Assembly (NCBI RefSeq): GCF_017744675.1
Contig: NZ_JAGIAV010000001.1
Span: 1,176,151-1,240,150, forward strand
DNA from: Flavobacterium sp.
GTDB taxonomy: Bacteria > Bacteroidota > Bacteroidia > Flavobacteriales > Flavobacteriaceae
Direction of reading: 5' to 3'
DNA length: 64,000 nt
This document shows, piece by piece, positions 1 to 9,368 of the stretch. The notes beneath the pieces are model-generated. The model was not told where the DNA came from. It worked only from the letters and a program-made list of their open reading frames with translations, and ran no database searches. Each line of letters starts with the position of its first letter. Within the stretch, counting starts at the first letter, position 1. A program made the position numbers and the translations under genes.

Positions 1-1
1 G

Positions 2-1039
2 CAATTAGATTTTGGTCTTGATGCAAGTATGTTCGATTCAAGATTGAACGTAACTCTTGATTGGTATAATAAAACAACTAAAGACTGGCTGGTTTTAGCA
101 GCAGGTAGAGGAACGGATGGAGCAGCGCCAGCGTATATTAATGGAGGAGATATCGAAAACAAAGGTTTTGAGTTTTCTGTAAATTGGAGTGATAAAGTTG
201 GAGGCTTTAAATATGGAGCTACTGTAAGTGGAGCTTTCAATAAAAACAAAGTTACTAAAATTGCAAATGCTGACGGAATATTACATGGTCCTTCTAACGT
301 ATTATCGCAAGGAACTGGGGAGATTTCAAGAGGACAAGTAGGACTGCCATTAGGGTATTTCTACGGCTTTAAGACTGCAGGCATTTTACAGAATCAAAAA
401 GAAGTTGACGAATACGTAGGTCCAAATGGACAGCCTTACTTTAGTGATCAGCGTCCTGGAGATGTTCGTTTTGTTGACCAAAATAATGATGGTGTTATTG
501 ATGAGAAAGACAAAGGTTACTTAGGAAATCCAAACCCTGATTTTGAATTGGGGATTCAATTAAATTTTGAATATAAAAATGTTTATGTGAATACTACTAT
601 GGCTGGTAAATTTGGTATGCAGGTTATGCAGTCATACAGATCTTTTGCAGATAGTCCTGCTCAGAATTATACTTCTGATGTTTTTGATCGTTGGCATGGA
701 GAAGGCACATCTACTAAAATGCCTAGATTAAGTTCAACTTCAAACAGAAATACACAGTTTTTGTCTGATATCTACATGCAAAATGCAGATTATTTAAGAA
801 TAAATAACTTAACGGTAGGTTATAACTTCAATGAAATATTAAAAGATTTCAAATTTATCACTAATCTTAAATTTTATGTTGCAGTAAACAACCTATATAC
901 ATTTACTAAATATGATGGTATGGATCCAGAAGTTCGTTGGTCAGGAGATAACACAAATGCTCCATGGGCTTCAGGAATTGATTTAGGTTTGTATCCACAA
1001 GCTAGAACGGTGATGTTTGGTATAAGTGCTGATTTTTAA
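2..1039 (+). CDS. SusC-family TonB-dependent outer-membrane receptor, C-terminal part
   Basis: This is the end of a SusC/RagA-type TonB-linked glycan importer that begins before the window; the frame is open to the left edge. The visible part is the C-terminal beta-barrel. It includes the family's calcium-like loop (DQNNDGVIDEKDKGYLGNPNPD near nt 478-540, compare DSNGDGKITDDDK in the second SusC), the DRWHGEGT segment, and a closing strand ending in an aromatic residue (MFGISADF) as in outer-membrane barrel proteins. SusD follows after 16 nt, giving the usual susCD order. Substrate cannot be read from this fragment; the neighbouring beta-glucanases suggest a glucan. Family call is firm, substrate inferred. 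Confidence 0.93.
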   Translation, partial: QLDFGLDASMFDSRLNVTLDWYNKTTKDWLVLAAGRGTDGAAPAYINGGDIENKGFEFSVNWSDKVGGFKYGATVSGAFNKNKVTKIANADGILHGPSNVLSQGTGEISRGQVGLPLGYFYGFKTAGILQNQKEVDEYVGPNGQPYFSDQRPGDVRFVDQNNDGVIDEKDKGYLGNPNPDFELGIQLNFEYKNVYVNTTMAGKFGMQVMQSYRSFADSPAQNYTSDVFDRWHGEGTSTKMPRLSSTSNRNTQFLSDIYMQNADYLRINNLTVGYNFNEILKDFKFITNLKFYVAVNNLYTFTKYDGMDPEVRWSGDNTNAPWASGIDLGLYPQARTVMFGISADF

Positions 1040-1055
1040 TATAAATACAATTACA

Positions 1056-2762
1056 ATGAAAAAAATAAAATATTTAGTAGCAATTTCGGCTGTATTTATG
1101 GTAACAAGCTGTGATGATTATCTTGATACTGATAATTTGACAGAAAAGAGTTTAGAGAATTTTTACAAGACACCTCAAGATATTGAAGAAGCAACTGCTG
1201 GAGTTTACAACGCTATTTATACCAATAATGTGCATAGTGAAGAGCAGATTGCGGCTAACCTGATGGATAATATGATGCTAGGAGGAGGTGGTCCTGATGA
1301 TAAAACTGCTAAATGGGTTGATAATTTTGAAGATCCTGTAGATGATACCTATTTAGATTTGTGGGTTCAATCGTATAGAGGTATCGCTCGAACAAATGCA
1401 ATTATAGAAAAAACACCTGCAGCAGACTTTAAGACTTATTTTAATACTCCCGCTGAAGCTGAGCAGTTTAAGCAACAGGCAATTGGTGAAGCGTATTTCA
1501 TGAGAGCGTTTTTCTACTTCAGATTGGCTAAATTTTTTGGTGGAGTTCCATTAATAACAACTATTGATGGAAAAAAAGACGGGCCAAGAAATACTTATAC
1601 TGAAACATTTGCGCAGATTGCATCAGATTTAAAAAAGGCAATCGAAACAATGCCGGCAACTCCTTTTCCAAGTATTCCAACATCAAGATATGGACATGCT
1701 AATAAATGGGTTGCGGAAGCTTATATAGGACGTGTATTTTTATTTTATACAGGCTATATGACTAATATTGAGAAGCAAACTACTGAGGAATTGCCTTTGG
1801 CAGAAGGAGGATCTTTAAATGCAACACAAGTGGCAAGTTATTTAACCGACTGTATGACTAATAGTGGTCACGCTCTTGTTTCTGATTTTAGAAATCTTTG
1901 GCCTTATTCTTATGTTAATAAAGCTTCTGGAAACAATGTTTTGCCATGGGCCGCAACAGAAGGTTTGTCATGGGTGGGGCAAGACGGTGCTAGTCCAACA
2001 TTTGGAACTGGAAATTATGAGACAATGTTCGTTCAGCGTTTCTCTTTTGGAGATTGGTCTTGGACAAATGGTAACATTTATACCAATAGATTATGCCTGT
2101 TTTCTGCATTACGTGGTAACTCATTAGTTCCTTTTGGAGAAGGATGGGGTTGGTGTACAGTAAATCCAAGTTTATATAGTAATTGGGAAGAACGTGACGT
2201 AAGAAAAAGAGGTTCTATACTTGAAGTTGGTAAAGCAGACCAAGGAACAGCTGGTTATGCACCTGACAAAGGAGATCATGAAACAGGATATTTTAATAAA
2301 AAATATATTTCTCTACAATACCCTAATGCTACAGGATCTACGGTCGGAATGTTTGTTCAATTGTATAACTGGTCTAATACCGATATGCAATTAATGCATG
2401 CTCAGGATTTTATCTATATGCGTTATGCCGATGTGTTATTAATGCATTCTGAGATTACTAAAACAGCAGGAGGCTTAAATGCTGTTAGAGCGAGAGCAAA
2501 ATTAGACCCAGTTGGTTATTCTCTTGATAATATTAAAGCAGAACGTTTGCATGAATTTGCTTTCGAAGGATTGCACTGGTTTGATTTAATTCGTTGGGGA
2601 GATGTAAATGACGCATATAATAGCGTTATTCCAGTTAGAAACTCGGGTACTGCCGCAAATTACAGCGTAAAATATAGACCAGAGACTAAAGGTTTGGTTT
2701 CTATGCCTGAAACAGAACTTAGACTATCAAATGGAGTCTATACGCAAAATCCAGGGTGGTAA
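1056..2762 (+). CDS. SusD/RagB-family nutrient-binding surface lipoprotein
   Basis: A 568-residue SusD-like lipoprotein that caps the upstream SusC and binds glycan at the cell surface. The signal peptide ends in a lipobox at Cys19 (VTSC-DDYLD), followed by the acidic residues typical of surface-exported Bacteroidetes lipoproteins. The SusD signature is present: helix ARTNAIIEK, the FMRAFFYFRLAKFFGGVPL TPR segment, and the C-terminal ERLHEFAFEGLHWFDLIRWG motif. An upstream in-frame ATG at 1026 overlaps the susC end, but the start at 1056 gives a proper signal peptide, so I use it. It is the second gene of the first susCD set. Confidence 0.95.
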   Translation: MKKIKYLVAISAVFMVTSCDDYLDTDNLTEKSLENFYKTPQDIEEATAGVYNAIYTNNVHSEEQIAANLMDNMMLGGGGPDDKTAKWVDNFEDPVDDTYLDLWVQSYRGIARTNAIIEKTPAADFKTYFNTPAEAEQFKQQAIGEAYFMRAFFYFRLAKFFGGVPLITTIDGKKDGPRNTYTETFAQIASDLKKAIETMPATPFPSIPTSRYGHANKWVAEAYIGRVFLFYTGYMTNIEKQTTEELPLAEGGSLNATQVASYLTDCMTNSGHALVSDFRNLWPYSYVNKASGNNVLPWAATEGLSWVGQDGASPTFGTGNYETMFVQRFSFGDWSWTNGNIYTNRLCLFSALRGNSLVPFGEGWGWCTVNPSLYSNWEERDVRKRGSILEVGKADQGTAGYAPDKGDHETGYFNKKYISLQYPNATGSTVGMFVQLYNWSNTDMQLMHAQDFIYMRYADVLLMHSEITKTAGGLNAVRARAKLDPVGYSLDNIKAERLHEFAFEGLHWFDLIRWGDVNDAYNSVIPVRNSGTAANYSVKYRPETKGLVSMPETELRLSNGVYTQNPGW

Positions 2763-2789
2763 AATTTAACAATCTTAATATAGATAAAT

Positions 2790-3578
2790 ATGAAAATAAA
2801 TAAAATATTATATCTCCTTTTGGCTCTTTTTACGTTGACTTTTTCAGCATGCGATCCAATAGTTGATGAACAGCATTTAACGAATTCTACTGATGTTGCT
2901 GGAGTTAAATTAGTAGCTACTCAAAGTACACCAGGAGGAAATAAGATCACGCTTAATATGACAAGTCCAGGTATTACAGGATATTGGGATTATGGCTTAG
3001 ATAAAGCACTAACAAATGAAGTAACATTCGTTTATCCTATTCCTGGGAAAGCCACATTTACTTATGTTGGTACTCTGGGAGCTGAGTTTTTTACTAAAAC
3101 TATTGATGTTCAGATTGATAAGTTGGATACTCCTTTGGATCAGGATTGGTATGATTTAGTTGGAACCAATACAGCAGCTGGCAAAACTTGGGTTTTTGAT
3201 GGCACGCAAGGTTCAGGTAGATTTTGGTGGTTTATGTCTCCAAATGGAAGTGCCGATAGTGCTATGACCTCTTGGTGGAATGCTGGAGATTGCTGCCCTC
3301 CAAGTGATGCGCTAGGAAAAATGCATTTTGATTTAAATGGAGCGGCCAATTATAATCATTATGAAACAGCAAGCGCTACGCCAACAAAAGGGAACTTTAA
3401 ACTAGATATTAAAAATAAACAATTGACTATCATAAATTCAAAAATGTTAGGTTATGCAGCTGGAAATGCTGATGGAGTATATACTATCGTTACACTTGAA
3501 GAAAATAAAATGGTTCTTTATTTAAATAATAGTGAAACATATGGAACAGGATGGACATTTGTTTTCAAGCCCGAATAA
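2790..3578 (+). CDS. Surface glycan-binding-type lipoprotein (SusE/F-like position)
   Basis: A 262-residue lipoprotein with signal peptide and lipobox Cys21 (FSAC-DPIVDE). Residues about 35-110 look like an Ig/PKD-type beta-sandwich, and the C-terminal half is rich in Trp and Gly (WWFMSPNG, TSWWNAGDCCPP), as expected for a carbohydrate-binding face. I recognise no named catalytic motif. Its position 27 nt after susD matches the slot of the SusE/F or surface glycan-binding protein in PULs, so the likely role is extra glycan capture for the first SusCD pair. Function is inferred from context and lipoprotein export; ligand unknown. Confidence 0.7.
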   Translation: MKINKILYLLLALFTLTFSACDPIVDEQHLTNSTDVAGVKLVATQSTPGGNKITLNMTSPGITGYWDYGLDKALTNEVTFVYPIPGKATFTYVGTLGAEFFTKTIDVQIDKLDTPLDQDWYDLVGTNTAAGKTWVFDGTQGSGRFWWFMSPNGSADSAMTSWWNAGDCCPPSDALGKMHFDLNGAANYNHYETASATPTKGNFKLDIKNKQLTIINSKMLGYAAGNADGVYTIVTLEENKMVLYLNNSETYGTGWTFVFKPE

Positions 3579-3597
3579 TATATTTTGTGTTAGTTAT

Positions 3598-3637
3598 TTC
3601 GAAAAAGGAAGATTGAAAAATTCCTTTTTCGAATTTT
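3598..3637 (+). terminator. Perfect 13-bp inverted repeat after the lipoprotein gene
   Basis: Arms 3598-3610 and 3621-3633 are perfect complements (TTCGAAAAAGGAA), with a 10-nt loop and a short T4 run. It lies 20 nt after the stop codon. The stem is mostly A/T, so it could be a weak terminator or an mRNA 3'-end stabiliser ahead of the stronger hairpin at 3723. Confidence 0.5.
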
Positions 3638-3722
3638 AAAATCTCATATGCTTTGCTATAAAAAAGGAAGTGTATTTTAAGAGTTAAACTATGGTTAGTT
3701 TAAGTTAAGTTTATTGCCTGGT

Positions 3723-3755
3723 TAGCCCGTAATTTCGATTGCGGGCTATTTTTTT
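3723..3755 (+). terminator. Rho-independent terminator of the first susCD unit
   Basis: Stem TAGCCCG (3723-3729) pairs with CGGGCTA (3742-3748), with a 12-nt loop and a T7 tract at 3749-3755. It is preceded by AAGTTAAGTTT-type sequence that also precedes the terminator after the second susD. Confidence 0.85.
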
Positions 3756-4562
3756 GCTCTGTACCAGCAAAAGACTATTTATTATCGAAACTAATGGTCT
3801 TGAAATCTAAATAGCGTTTACAAGCTTAAATTGAATAAAAATCTCTTGTTGCCTAATTTTTTAGAGCTATTCAGAAAAACTTCTTTTCCGTTTAATAAAT
3901 CAAACCCTCTAGCTTAAAAATGTAAAGAAGCTTTATACTTCAGGAGATTCCTTTTTAACACCCAAAATGATTATCGTTTTAATAAGTGTATAAGTTAAAC
4001 ATTCAATTCAAATATTCGTGTCATTTGTCATTTTGCCTCAAAATTGCCGTTTTTTTCAATTTTGAGGAAGTGTAACTTTGATAATAGCCCACTTTTTTAT
4101 CGTCAAAAAGAAGGTAAATTCTTCTAAAATTAGCAAAAATAAGTTTTTTCTTTCGTTTTAAACAGTTGTCAATAATGTAAAAAAAGTAGGGTAAAAATAT
4201 CATATTCTCTATTTTTTAAATTTTGCATAAAAAGTGCTTTGAGTTGATCTAATTATTTATAAAATAGGTGTTTACAAGGTCATTACAGGTACTATCACGT
4301 TGTAGTTTTAATAATTTTAAATATAAATTTTATATATAAATATCATGTAGTGTTATTTTTTGAAATTAACTTTTCTTTAGTACTATTTTTTGTTTTATTA
4401 AAACTTTAAAAATCAAATAATTAATTTTTTTTTGATGTGTTTTTATAATATTATTTTTTTGTTTTTGATGTGTTTTTGTAGTGACTTTTAGATGTGAAAA
4501 GTGAAAATTTAATTTTAGTATTGCATCAAATTACTAATTAATTAACCAAAATTTTTAGAAAA
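3756..4562 (+). other. Long AT-rich regulatory gap upstream of the second susC
   Basis: About 800 nt without a convincing gene. An open frame on the - strand at 4021-4203 is low-complexity and has no recognisable protein features. The last 150 nt are extremely T-rich and hold the GATGTG repeats listed separately. I see no ECF sigma, anti-sigma or hybrid two-component regulator gene, so control of this PUL must come from elsewhere. Confidence 0.6.
4431..4523 (+). promoter_or_regulatory. Candidate control region of the second susC: three GATGTG repeats and a weak -7 box
   Basis: A 14-nt direct repeat (TTTGATGTGTTTTT) occurs at 4431-4444 and 4464-4477, 33 nt apart, about three helical turns. 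A third GATGTG lies at 4491-4496. TAGTATTG at 4516-4523 is one mismatch from the TAnnTTTG -7 consensus, and the third GATGTG occupies the place where a -33 TTTG would be. This looks like an activator-dependent promoter. Inference from pattern only. Confidence 0.4.
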
Positions 4563-7500
4563 ATGAAATTAACAAAATTACTTGTTTTTTGTATTTCATC
4601 TTTATTATTCTCGGTTATAGCTGTGGCTCAGGATGTCACAGTAAATGGAATAATAAAAGATGAAAGTGGTTTACCTGTTCCAGGTGCAACAATTTTATTA
4701 AAAGGTACGACTAAATCTACTGCATCAGATTTTGACGGAAAATTCCAGATGCAAGCACCTTCAAACGGATTATTAACAATTACGTTTATTGGTTACGCTA
4801 CAGTAACAGAAGCGATAAATGGAAGAACAAAAATTACAGTTCAATTAAAACCAGAATCACAATCTTTAAATGAGGTTGTAGTTGTTGGATACGGTACTCA
4901 AAAGAAATCTGTTGTAACAGGTGCTATTTCTAGCGTAAAAGCTGCAGATCTTGAAAAAGTGCCAAACGGAAGAGTTGAGCAGACTTTACAAGGTAGAGTA
5001 GCAGGGGTTTCTGTTGCGGCTACTTCTGGACAGCCTGGTGCAGCATCAAAAGTTCGTGTAAGAGGTATCACAACCTTCAGAGAAGGTGGTAATGATCCTT
5101 TATGGGTTGTTGACGGTATCGCTGTAGACGCAAATGCTATTGGTTTCATCAATCAATCTGATATTGAGTCTATCGAGGTGCTTAAAGATGCTGCTTCTGC
5201 TGCAATCTATGGTACTCGTGCTGCTACAGGGGTTATTTTAGTTACTACTAAAAAAGGTAAATCAGGAAAAATTTCTGTAAACTATAATGGTTTTGCAGGT
5301 GTTTCGTCTCCAGCTAAAAGATTAGATATGTTGAATGCTACTCAGTATGCAACTCTTATGAATGAAAAATCTTTAAACGATGGAGGAGCTATTAAATACG
5401 CAAATCCAGCGGCTTTTGGTAAAGGAACAGATTGGCAAGATGCAATTTTTAATGACTCTGCTTTCAGATATACACATGAGTTAAGTATTAGTGGAGGTGG
5501 TGAAAAATCTACTTTCTATGCTTCTTTCGGAATTCAAGATCAAGAAGGTATCGTTGTTACAGATATTTCTAATTATACTAAGAAAAACTTCCGTTTAAAC
5601 TCTACACACAAGATTTCTAAATACTTCACTTTTGGACAAACTTTTGGATATACACACCAAAAAACAAAAGGGATTGGTAATACAAACAGTGAGTTTGGTG
5701 GACCTTTAAGCTCTGCAATCAACTTGGATCCGCTTACCCCACTAGTTGTTACTGATCCTACTGAAGCGAATTCAGGTTTTTATACTAATCCAAACGTTGT
5801 TAGAGATGCAAATGGAAATCCTTACGGAATTTCTTCTTTAGTACAACAAGAGATGACAAACCCTCTAGGATATGTACAAACAAGATTAGGAGGTTACAGC
5901 TGGTCAGATGATTTTGTTGGTAATGCTTACTTAGAGGCTAATATTACAGATCATTTAAAATTTAGAACTACACTTGGTGGTAAATTAGCATATTGGGGAG
6001 ACCAAATGTTCACTCCAGTTTTCTTCTTAAACCCAAACATGAAAGCTGATAGAAATAACTACAGCCAAAATAATAACAGATCTTTAGCTTGGACTCTTGA
6101 GAATACTTTAAGCTATGCTAATAAATTTGGAGATCATAACGTAAGCGTTTTAGCTGGTCAAGGAGCTTATGTTGAAAACATTGGTGGTTCTATTGGTGTA
6201 ACAATGTTCGGATTGCCTATTCAAAGCTACAAAGATGCTTCTTTCAACTTTGATATTCCTCAATCAGACAGAGTTAATAGAGCAAGTGATTTTACAGAGC
6301 ATAAATTGGCTTCATTGTTCTTACGTGCTAACTACGATTACATGGAGAAATATCTTTTCACAGGTATCGTACGTCGTGATGGATCAACTCGTTTTGGAGA
6401 AAACAAAAAATGGGGAGTTTTCCCTTCATTCTCTTTAGGATGGGTACTTTCTAAAGAAGGTTTCTGGAAAGAAAACAATGTAGTTAATACTTTAAAACTA
6501 CGTGGAGGTTATGGAGTTGTAGGTAACGATAACATTGATGATTTTAAGTATAGAGCAACAGTGGTTGGTGGTTACAACTACGCAGTTGGAACTACAGGAG
6601 GCATTACAACAGGATATGGAAACTCTACTCTTCCAAATGCAAATTTAGGATGGGAAGAAACATCTCAAACAACTGTTGGTCTTGATGCAAAACTATTTAA
6701 TGATTTTTCTCTTACACTTGATTACTACAAGAAAACAACAAAAGGAATCTTAAGAAATGTTGTAATTCCAGGATACGTTGGAGTAGTTGACGCTCCTTCT
6801 GCTAATATCGCAGATATGGACAACAGTGGTTTTGAGGTTGAATTAGGTTACAAGAAAAGACTTGGAGAATTTAACTTAGGTGTTAATGCAAACGTTGCTT
6901 ACTTGAAAAACGAAATTACTTACGTAGGTTCTTCTACTAATTTCATTGTTGGTGATGCTACTTTCCAATCTATGGGGCCTGTAACAAGAACACAAGTTGG
7001 GCATTCATTTAACGAGTTTTATGGTTATAAAACAGCTGGAATTTTCCAAAATGATGCAGAAGTGGCAGCATACAAAAATGCATCAGGAGGTTTAATTCAG
7101 CCAAATGCTAAACCTGGAGATTTCCGTTGGGTAGATTCTAATGGTGATGGAAAAATTACGGATGATGATAAACAATTCTTAGGAACAAACTTGCCTAAAT
7201 ATACTTTTGGTTTAACAATTAACTTGGATTACAAAAACTTCGACTTTATGGCATTTACTCAAGGATCTGCTGGAAGCAAAATTTTCCAAGGTTTAAGAAG
7301 ATTAGATGTATTGAATGCAAACTATCAAACGAAAGCTTTAGATCGTTGGAATGGAGAAGGAACTTCAAATGATTACCCAAGATTAACAAATAACGATCCG
7401 AATAAAAATTACACAAACATGTCTGATTTTTATCTTGAAAACGGAAATTATCTTCGTTTAAAAATTGTAACTCTTGGATACACAATGCCAACCAACTTAT

Positions 7501-7673
7501 CATCTAAAATTGGAGCAGATAAAGTTCGTTTTTACCTAACAGGAGAAAACTTAATCACTTTTACAAAATACACTGGATTTGATCCAGAAATTGGAGGTCA
7601 GGTTTATGGTGTAGATAAAGGAGTTTATCCGCAAGCAAGATCTATTCTGTTTGGAGCTAACGTTCAATTTTAA
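4563..7673 (+). CDS. SusC-family TonB-dependent glycan transporter
   Basis: A 1036-residue, full-length SusC/RagA protein. Signal peptide about 1-22 (cleavage near AVAQ-DV). Next is a carboxypeptidase-regulatory-like domain (about 25-95), then the plug beginning with the conserved SLNEVVVVGYGTQKK segment, then the plug motif VLKDAASAAIYGTRAATGVILVTT without gaps, then a long barrel ending in FGANVQF. There is no N-terminal STN domain, so direct signalling to an anti-sigma factor is not expected. It should import oligosaccharides across the outer membrane using TonB energy. SusD follows after 14 nt, and beta-glucanase genes lie downstream. Confidence 0.97.
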   Translation: MKLTKLLVFCISSLLFSVIAVAQDVTVNGIIKDESGLPVPGATILLKGTTKSTASDFDGKFQMQAPSNGLLTITFIGYATVTEAINGRTKITVQLKPESQSLNEVVVVGYGTQKKSVVTGAISSVKAADLEKVPNGRVEQTLQGRVAGVSVAATSGQPGAASKVRVRGITTFREGGNDPLWVVDGIAVDANAIGFINQSDIESIEVLKDAASAAIYGTRAATGVILVTTKKGKSGKISVNYNGFAGVSSPAKRLDMLNATQYATLMNEKSLNDGGAIKYANPAAFGKGTDWQDAIFNDSAFRYTHELSISGGGEKSTFYASFGIQDQEGIVVTDISNYTKKNFRLNSTHKISKYFTFGQTFGYTHQKTKGIGNTNSEFGGPLSSAINLDPLTPLVVTDPTEANSGFYTNPNVVRDANGNPYGISSLVQQEMTNPLGYVQTRLGGYSWSDDFVGNAYLEANITDHLKFRTTLGGKLAYWGDQMFTPVFFLNPNMKADRNNYSQNNNRSLAWTLENTLSYANKFGDHNVSVLAGQGAYVENIGGSIGVTMFGLPIQSYKDASFNFDIPQSDRVNRASDFTEHKLASLFLRANYDYMEKYLFTGIVRRDGSTRFGENKKWGVFPSFSLGWVLSKEGFWKENNVVNTLKLRGGYGVVGNDNIDDFKYRATVVGGYNYAVGTTGGITTGYGNSTLPNANLGWEETSQTTVGLDAKLFNDFSLTLDYYKKTTKGILRNVVIPGYVGVVDAPSANIADMDNSGFEVELGYKKRLGEFNLGVNANVAYLKNEITYVGSSTNFIVGDATFQSMGPVTRTQVGHSFNEFYGYKTAGIFQNDAEVAAYKNASGGLIQPNAKPGDFRWVDSNGDGKITDDDKQFLGTNLPKYTFGLTINLDYKNFDFMAFTQGSAGSKIFQGLRRLDVLNANYQTKALDRWNGEGTSNDYPRLTNNDPNKNYTNMSDFYLENGNYLRLKIVTLGYTMPTNLSSKIGADKVRFYLTGENLITFTKYTGFDPEIGGQVYGVDKGVYPQARSILFGANVQF

Positions 7674-7687
7674 AAAATTAAAGAATC

Positions 7688-9196
7688 ATGAAAACGATAA
7701 AATTTAAATATATATATGTAGCTGTGGCATTGGCAGTTCTAGGATCTTGTTCTGAAGATTTTGTGACCATTGACCCAAAAGGAAAATTTGATACAAGCAC
7801 GTACTTTTCTAATGAGCAACAGTGTTATGCAGCCTTGATTGGAGTGTACGATCCTTTGAGAAAAAATACAGGAGGCTTTGAAAATATGGTTGCTATGCTA
7901 AACGCTGGTTCTGATGATTTTTATGCCGGAGGAGGTAGTTCTACAGACGGAACAGGAATTCAGAATTTCTCTACACATTCACTATCTTCAGTTACTATTC
8001 CAGGAAGCTATTGGAGCGATCATTACCAAGGTATTTCTAGAGCAAATTTGTTGTTAGTTAAATTACCAGGGGCTTCAATGAATGATGCTGTTAGAAACAG
8101 ATTTGCTGCAGAGGCAAAAGCTTTACGCGCACTTTACTACTTCAATTTAGTAAGAATGTTTAAAAACCTTGCCTTAGTTTTACAGCCATTAACTACAGAA
8201 ACTATTTATTCTCCTGACCAAGTTGCCCCAGAAGTAATTTATGCTCAAATCGAGAAAGATTTAAATGAGGCTATTGCAGTTTTACCAAATAATGTGATTA
8301 AGGATACTGAAGCTGGAAGATTCAATAAAGGAGCGGCTCAAGCACTTTTAGGAAAAGTATACTTGTTTGAAGGTAAAAAGACTGAAGCAGCCGCAGTACT
8401 AGCAGAAGTAAATGGTACTCCAGGGGAAGTGAACCAATACGGTAATAAATTGCTAGATAACTTTAGCGACCTATGGATTACATCAAACAAATTCAACGCA
8501 GAATCATTAATCGAAGTATCTCACAGTAGTGCAGGAAACTCTGAATGGTCATTCTGGGGGCAAGGTAAAGACGAAGGAAACTCGTTAAATATTATGGTTG
8601 GACCTAGAGGATATTCTAGACCAGTAGGTTCTGATGCGCCAAATCTTCCTTCAGGATGGGCTTTCAACGTTGCAACTCAAAAATTGTATGACGCAATGCA
8701 AGGTGACCCGCGTAAGGATGCTACAATCCTTGATTTAAAAGCATTAAAAGCAGCAGGTAAAGCAAATTATATTCCAGCTTATCAAGATACTGGATATTTC
8801 TTAAACAAATATCTTCCAAGACAGTCAGATGTTAGTACAGGTGGTGGTAATTCAGAATTGAACTACAAACAAAACTCTTATGTAATCAGACTTGCAGATA
8901 CGTACTTGATGGAAGCAGAAGCTTTAGGATCTGGGGCAAGAGCACAGGCATTACTTGATGCAGTTAGAAAAAGAGCTGGATTAGCTCCAGTTCCTGTAAC
9001 ATTAGCTGCTATCAAGCATGAAAGAAGAATGGAATTAGCAGGTGAAGGACATAGATTTTTCGATTTAGTAAGATGGGGAGATGCTGCTGCAGCATTATCT
9101 GACAGAGGCTTTGACGCTGGAACAGATGAGATTTTCCCAATTCCGTACACAGAACTTAACGGTACTAAATTGAAACAAAATCCTAACTACCAATAA
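7688..9196 (+). CDS. SusD/RagB-family nutrient-binding surface lipoprotein
   Basis: A 502-residue SusD homologue with lipobox Cys21 (LGSC-SEDFVT). Family segments seen: GVYDPLRKN near the N-terminus, SRANLLL, the AEAKALRALYYFNLVRMF TPR helix, YVIRLADTYLMEAEAL, and the C-terminal HERRMELAGEGHRFFDLVRWGD motif. It pairs with the SusC encoded 14 nt upstream. It is clearly different in length and sequence from the SusD of the first set, so the two pairs probably handle different chain lengths or linkages rather than being a recent duplication. Confidence 0.95.
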   Translation: MKTIKFKYIYVAVALAVLGSCSEDFVTIDPKGKFDTSTYFSNEQQCYAALIGVYDPLRKNTGGFENMVAMLNAGSDDFYAGGGSSTDGTGIQNFSTHSLSSVTIPGSYWSDHYQGISRANLLLVKLPGASMNDAVRNRFAAEAKALRALYYFNLVRMFKNLALVLQPLTTETIYSPDQVAPEVIYAQIEKDLNEAIAVLPNNVIKDTEAGRFNKGAAQALLGKVYLFEGKKTEAAAVLAEVNGTPGEVNQYGNKLLDNFSDLWITSNKFNAESLIEVSHSSAGNSEWSFWGQGKDEGNSLNIMVGPRGYSRPVGSDAPNLPSGWAFNVATQKLYDAMQGDPRKDATILDLKALKAAGKANYIPAYQDTGYFLNKYLPRQSDVSTGGGNSELNYKQNSYVIRLADTYLMEAEALGSGARAQALLDAVRKRAGLAPVPVTLAAIKHERRMELAGEGHRFFDLVRWGDAAAALSDRGFDAGTDEIFPIPYTELNGTKLKQNPNYQ

Positions 9197-9256
9197 GATT
9201 CAATTCAGAGGAAAATAAAAAGTTAAGTTAAGTTTAAGTTTAAGTTTGGTTGTAAA

Positions 9257-9291
9257 TAGCCCATAATCATTAAGAGTATGGGCTATTTTTT
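9257..9291 (+). terminator. Terminator-like hairpin between susD and the enzyme genes
   Basis: TAGCCCATA (9257-9265) pairs perfectly with TATGGGCTA (9277-9285), followed by a T6 run. It lies in the 172-nt gap between the second susD and the first GH30 gene. If only partly efficient it would give high susCD and lower enzyme expression from one promoter; otherwise the enzymes need their own promoter. Confidence 0.8.
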
Positions 9292-9368
9292 AAATCCTTC
9301 AAAAGGGTAGAACTCATTTTTTTGATTTCTTCTAAACTTCAATTTAAAAACATAATAATTGGAAGCGA

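Noticed and set aside
4021..4203. Open frame of 60 codons on the - strand upstream of susC
   Set aside because: Low-complexity Phe/Lys/Tyr-rich translation of T-rich DNA with no protein-like pattern or start signal.
4431..4496. Possible CRISPR-like repeats (GATGTG units)
   Set aside because: Only three very short units with unequal spacing and no cas genes in the window.
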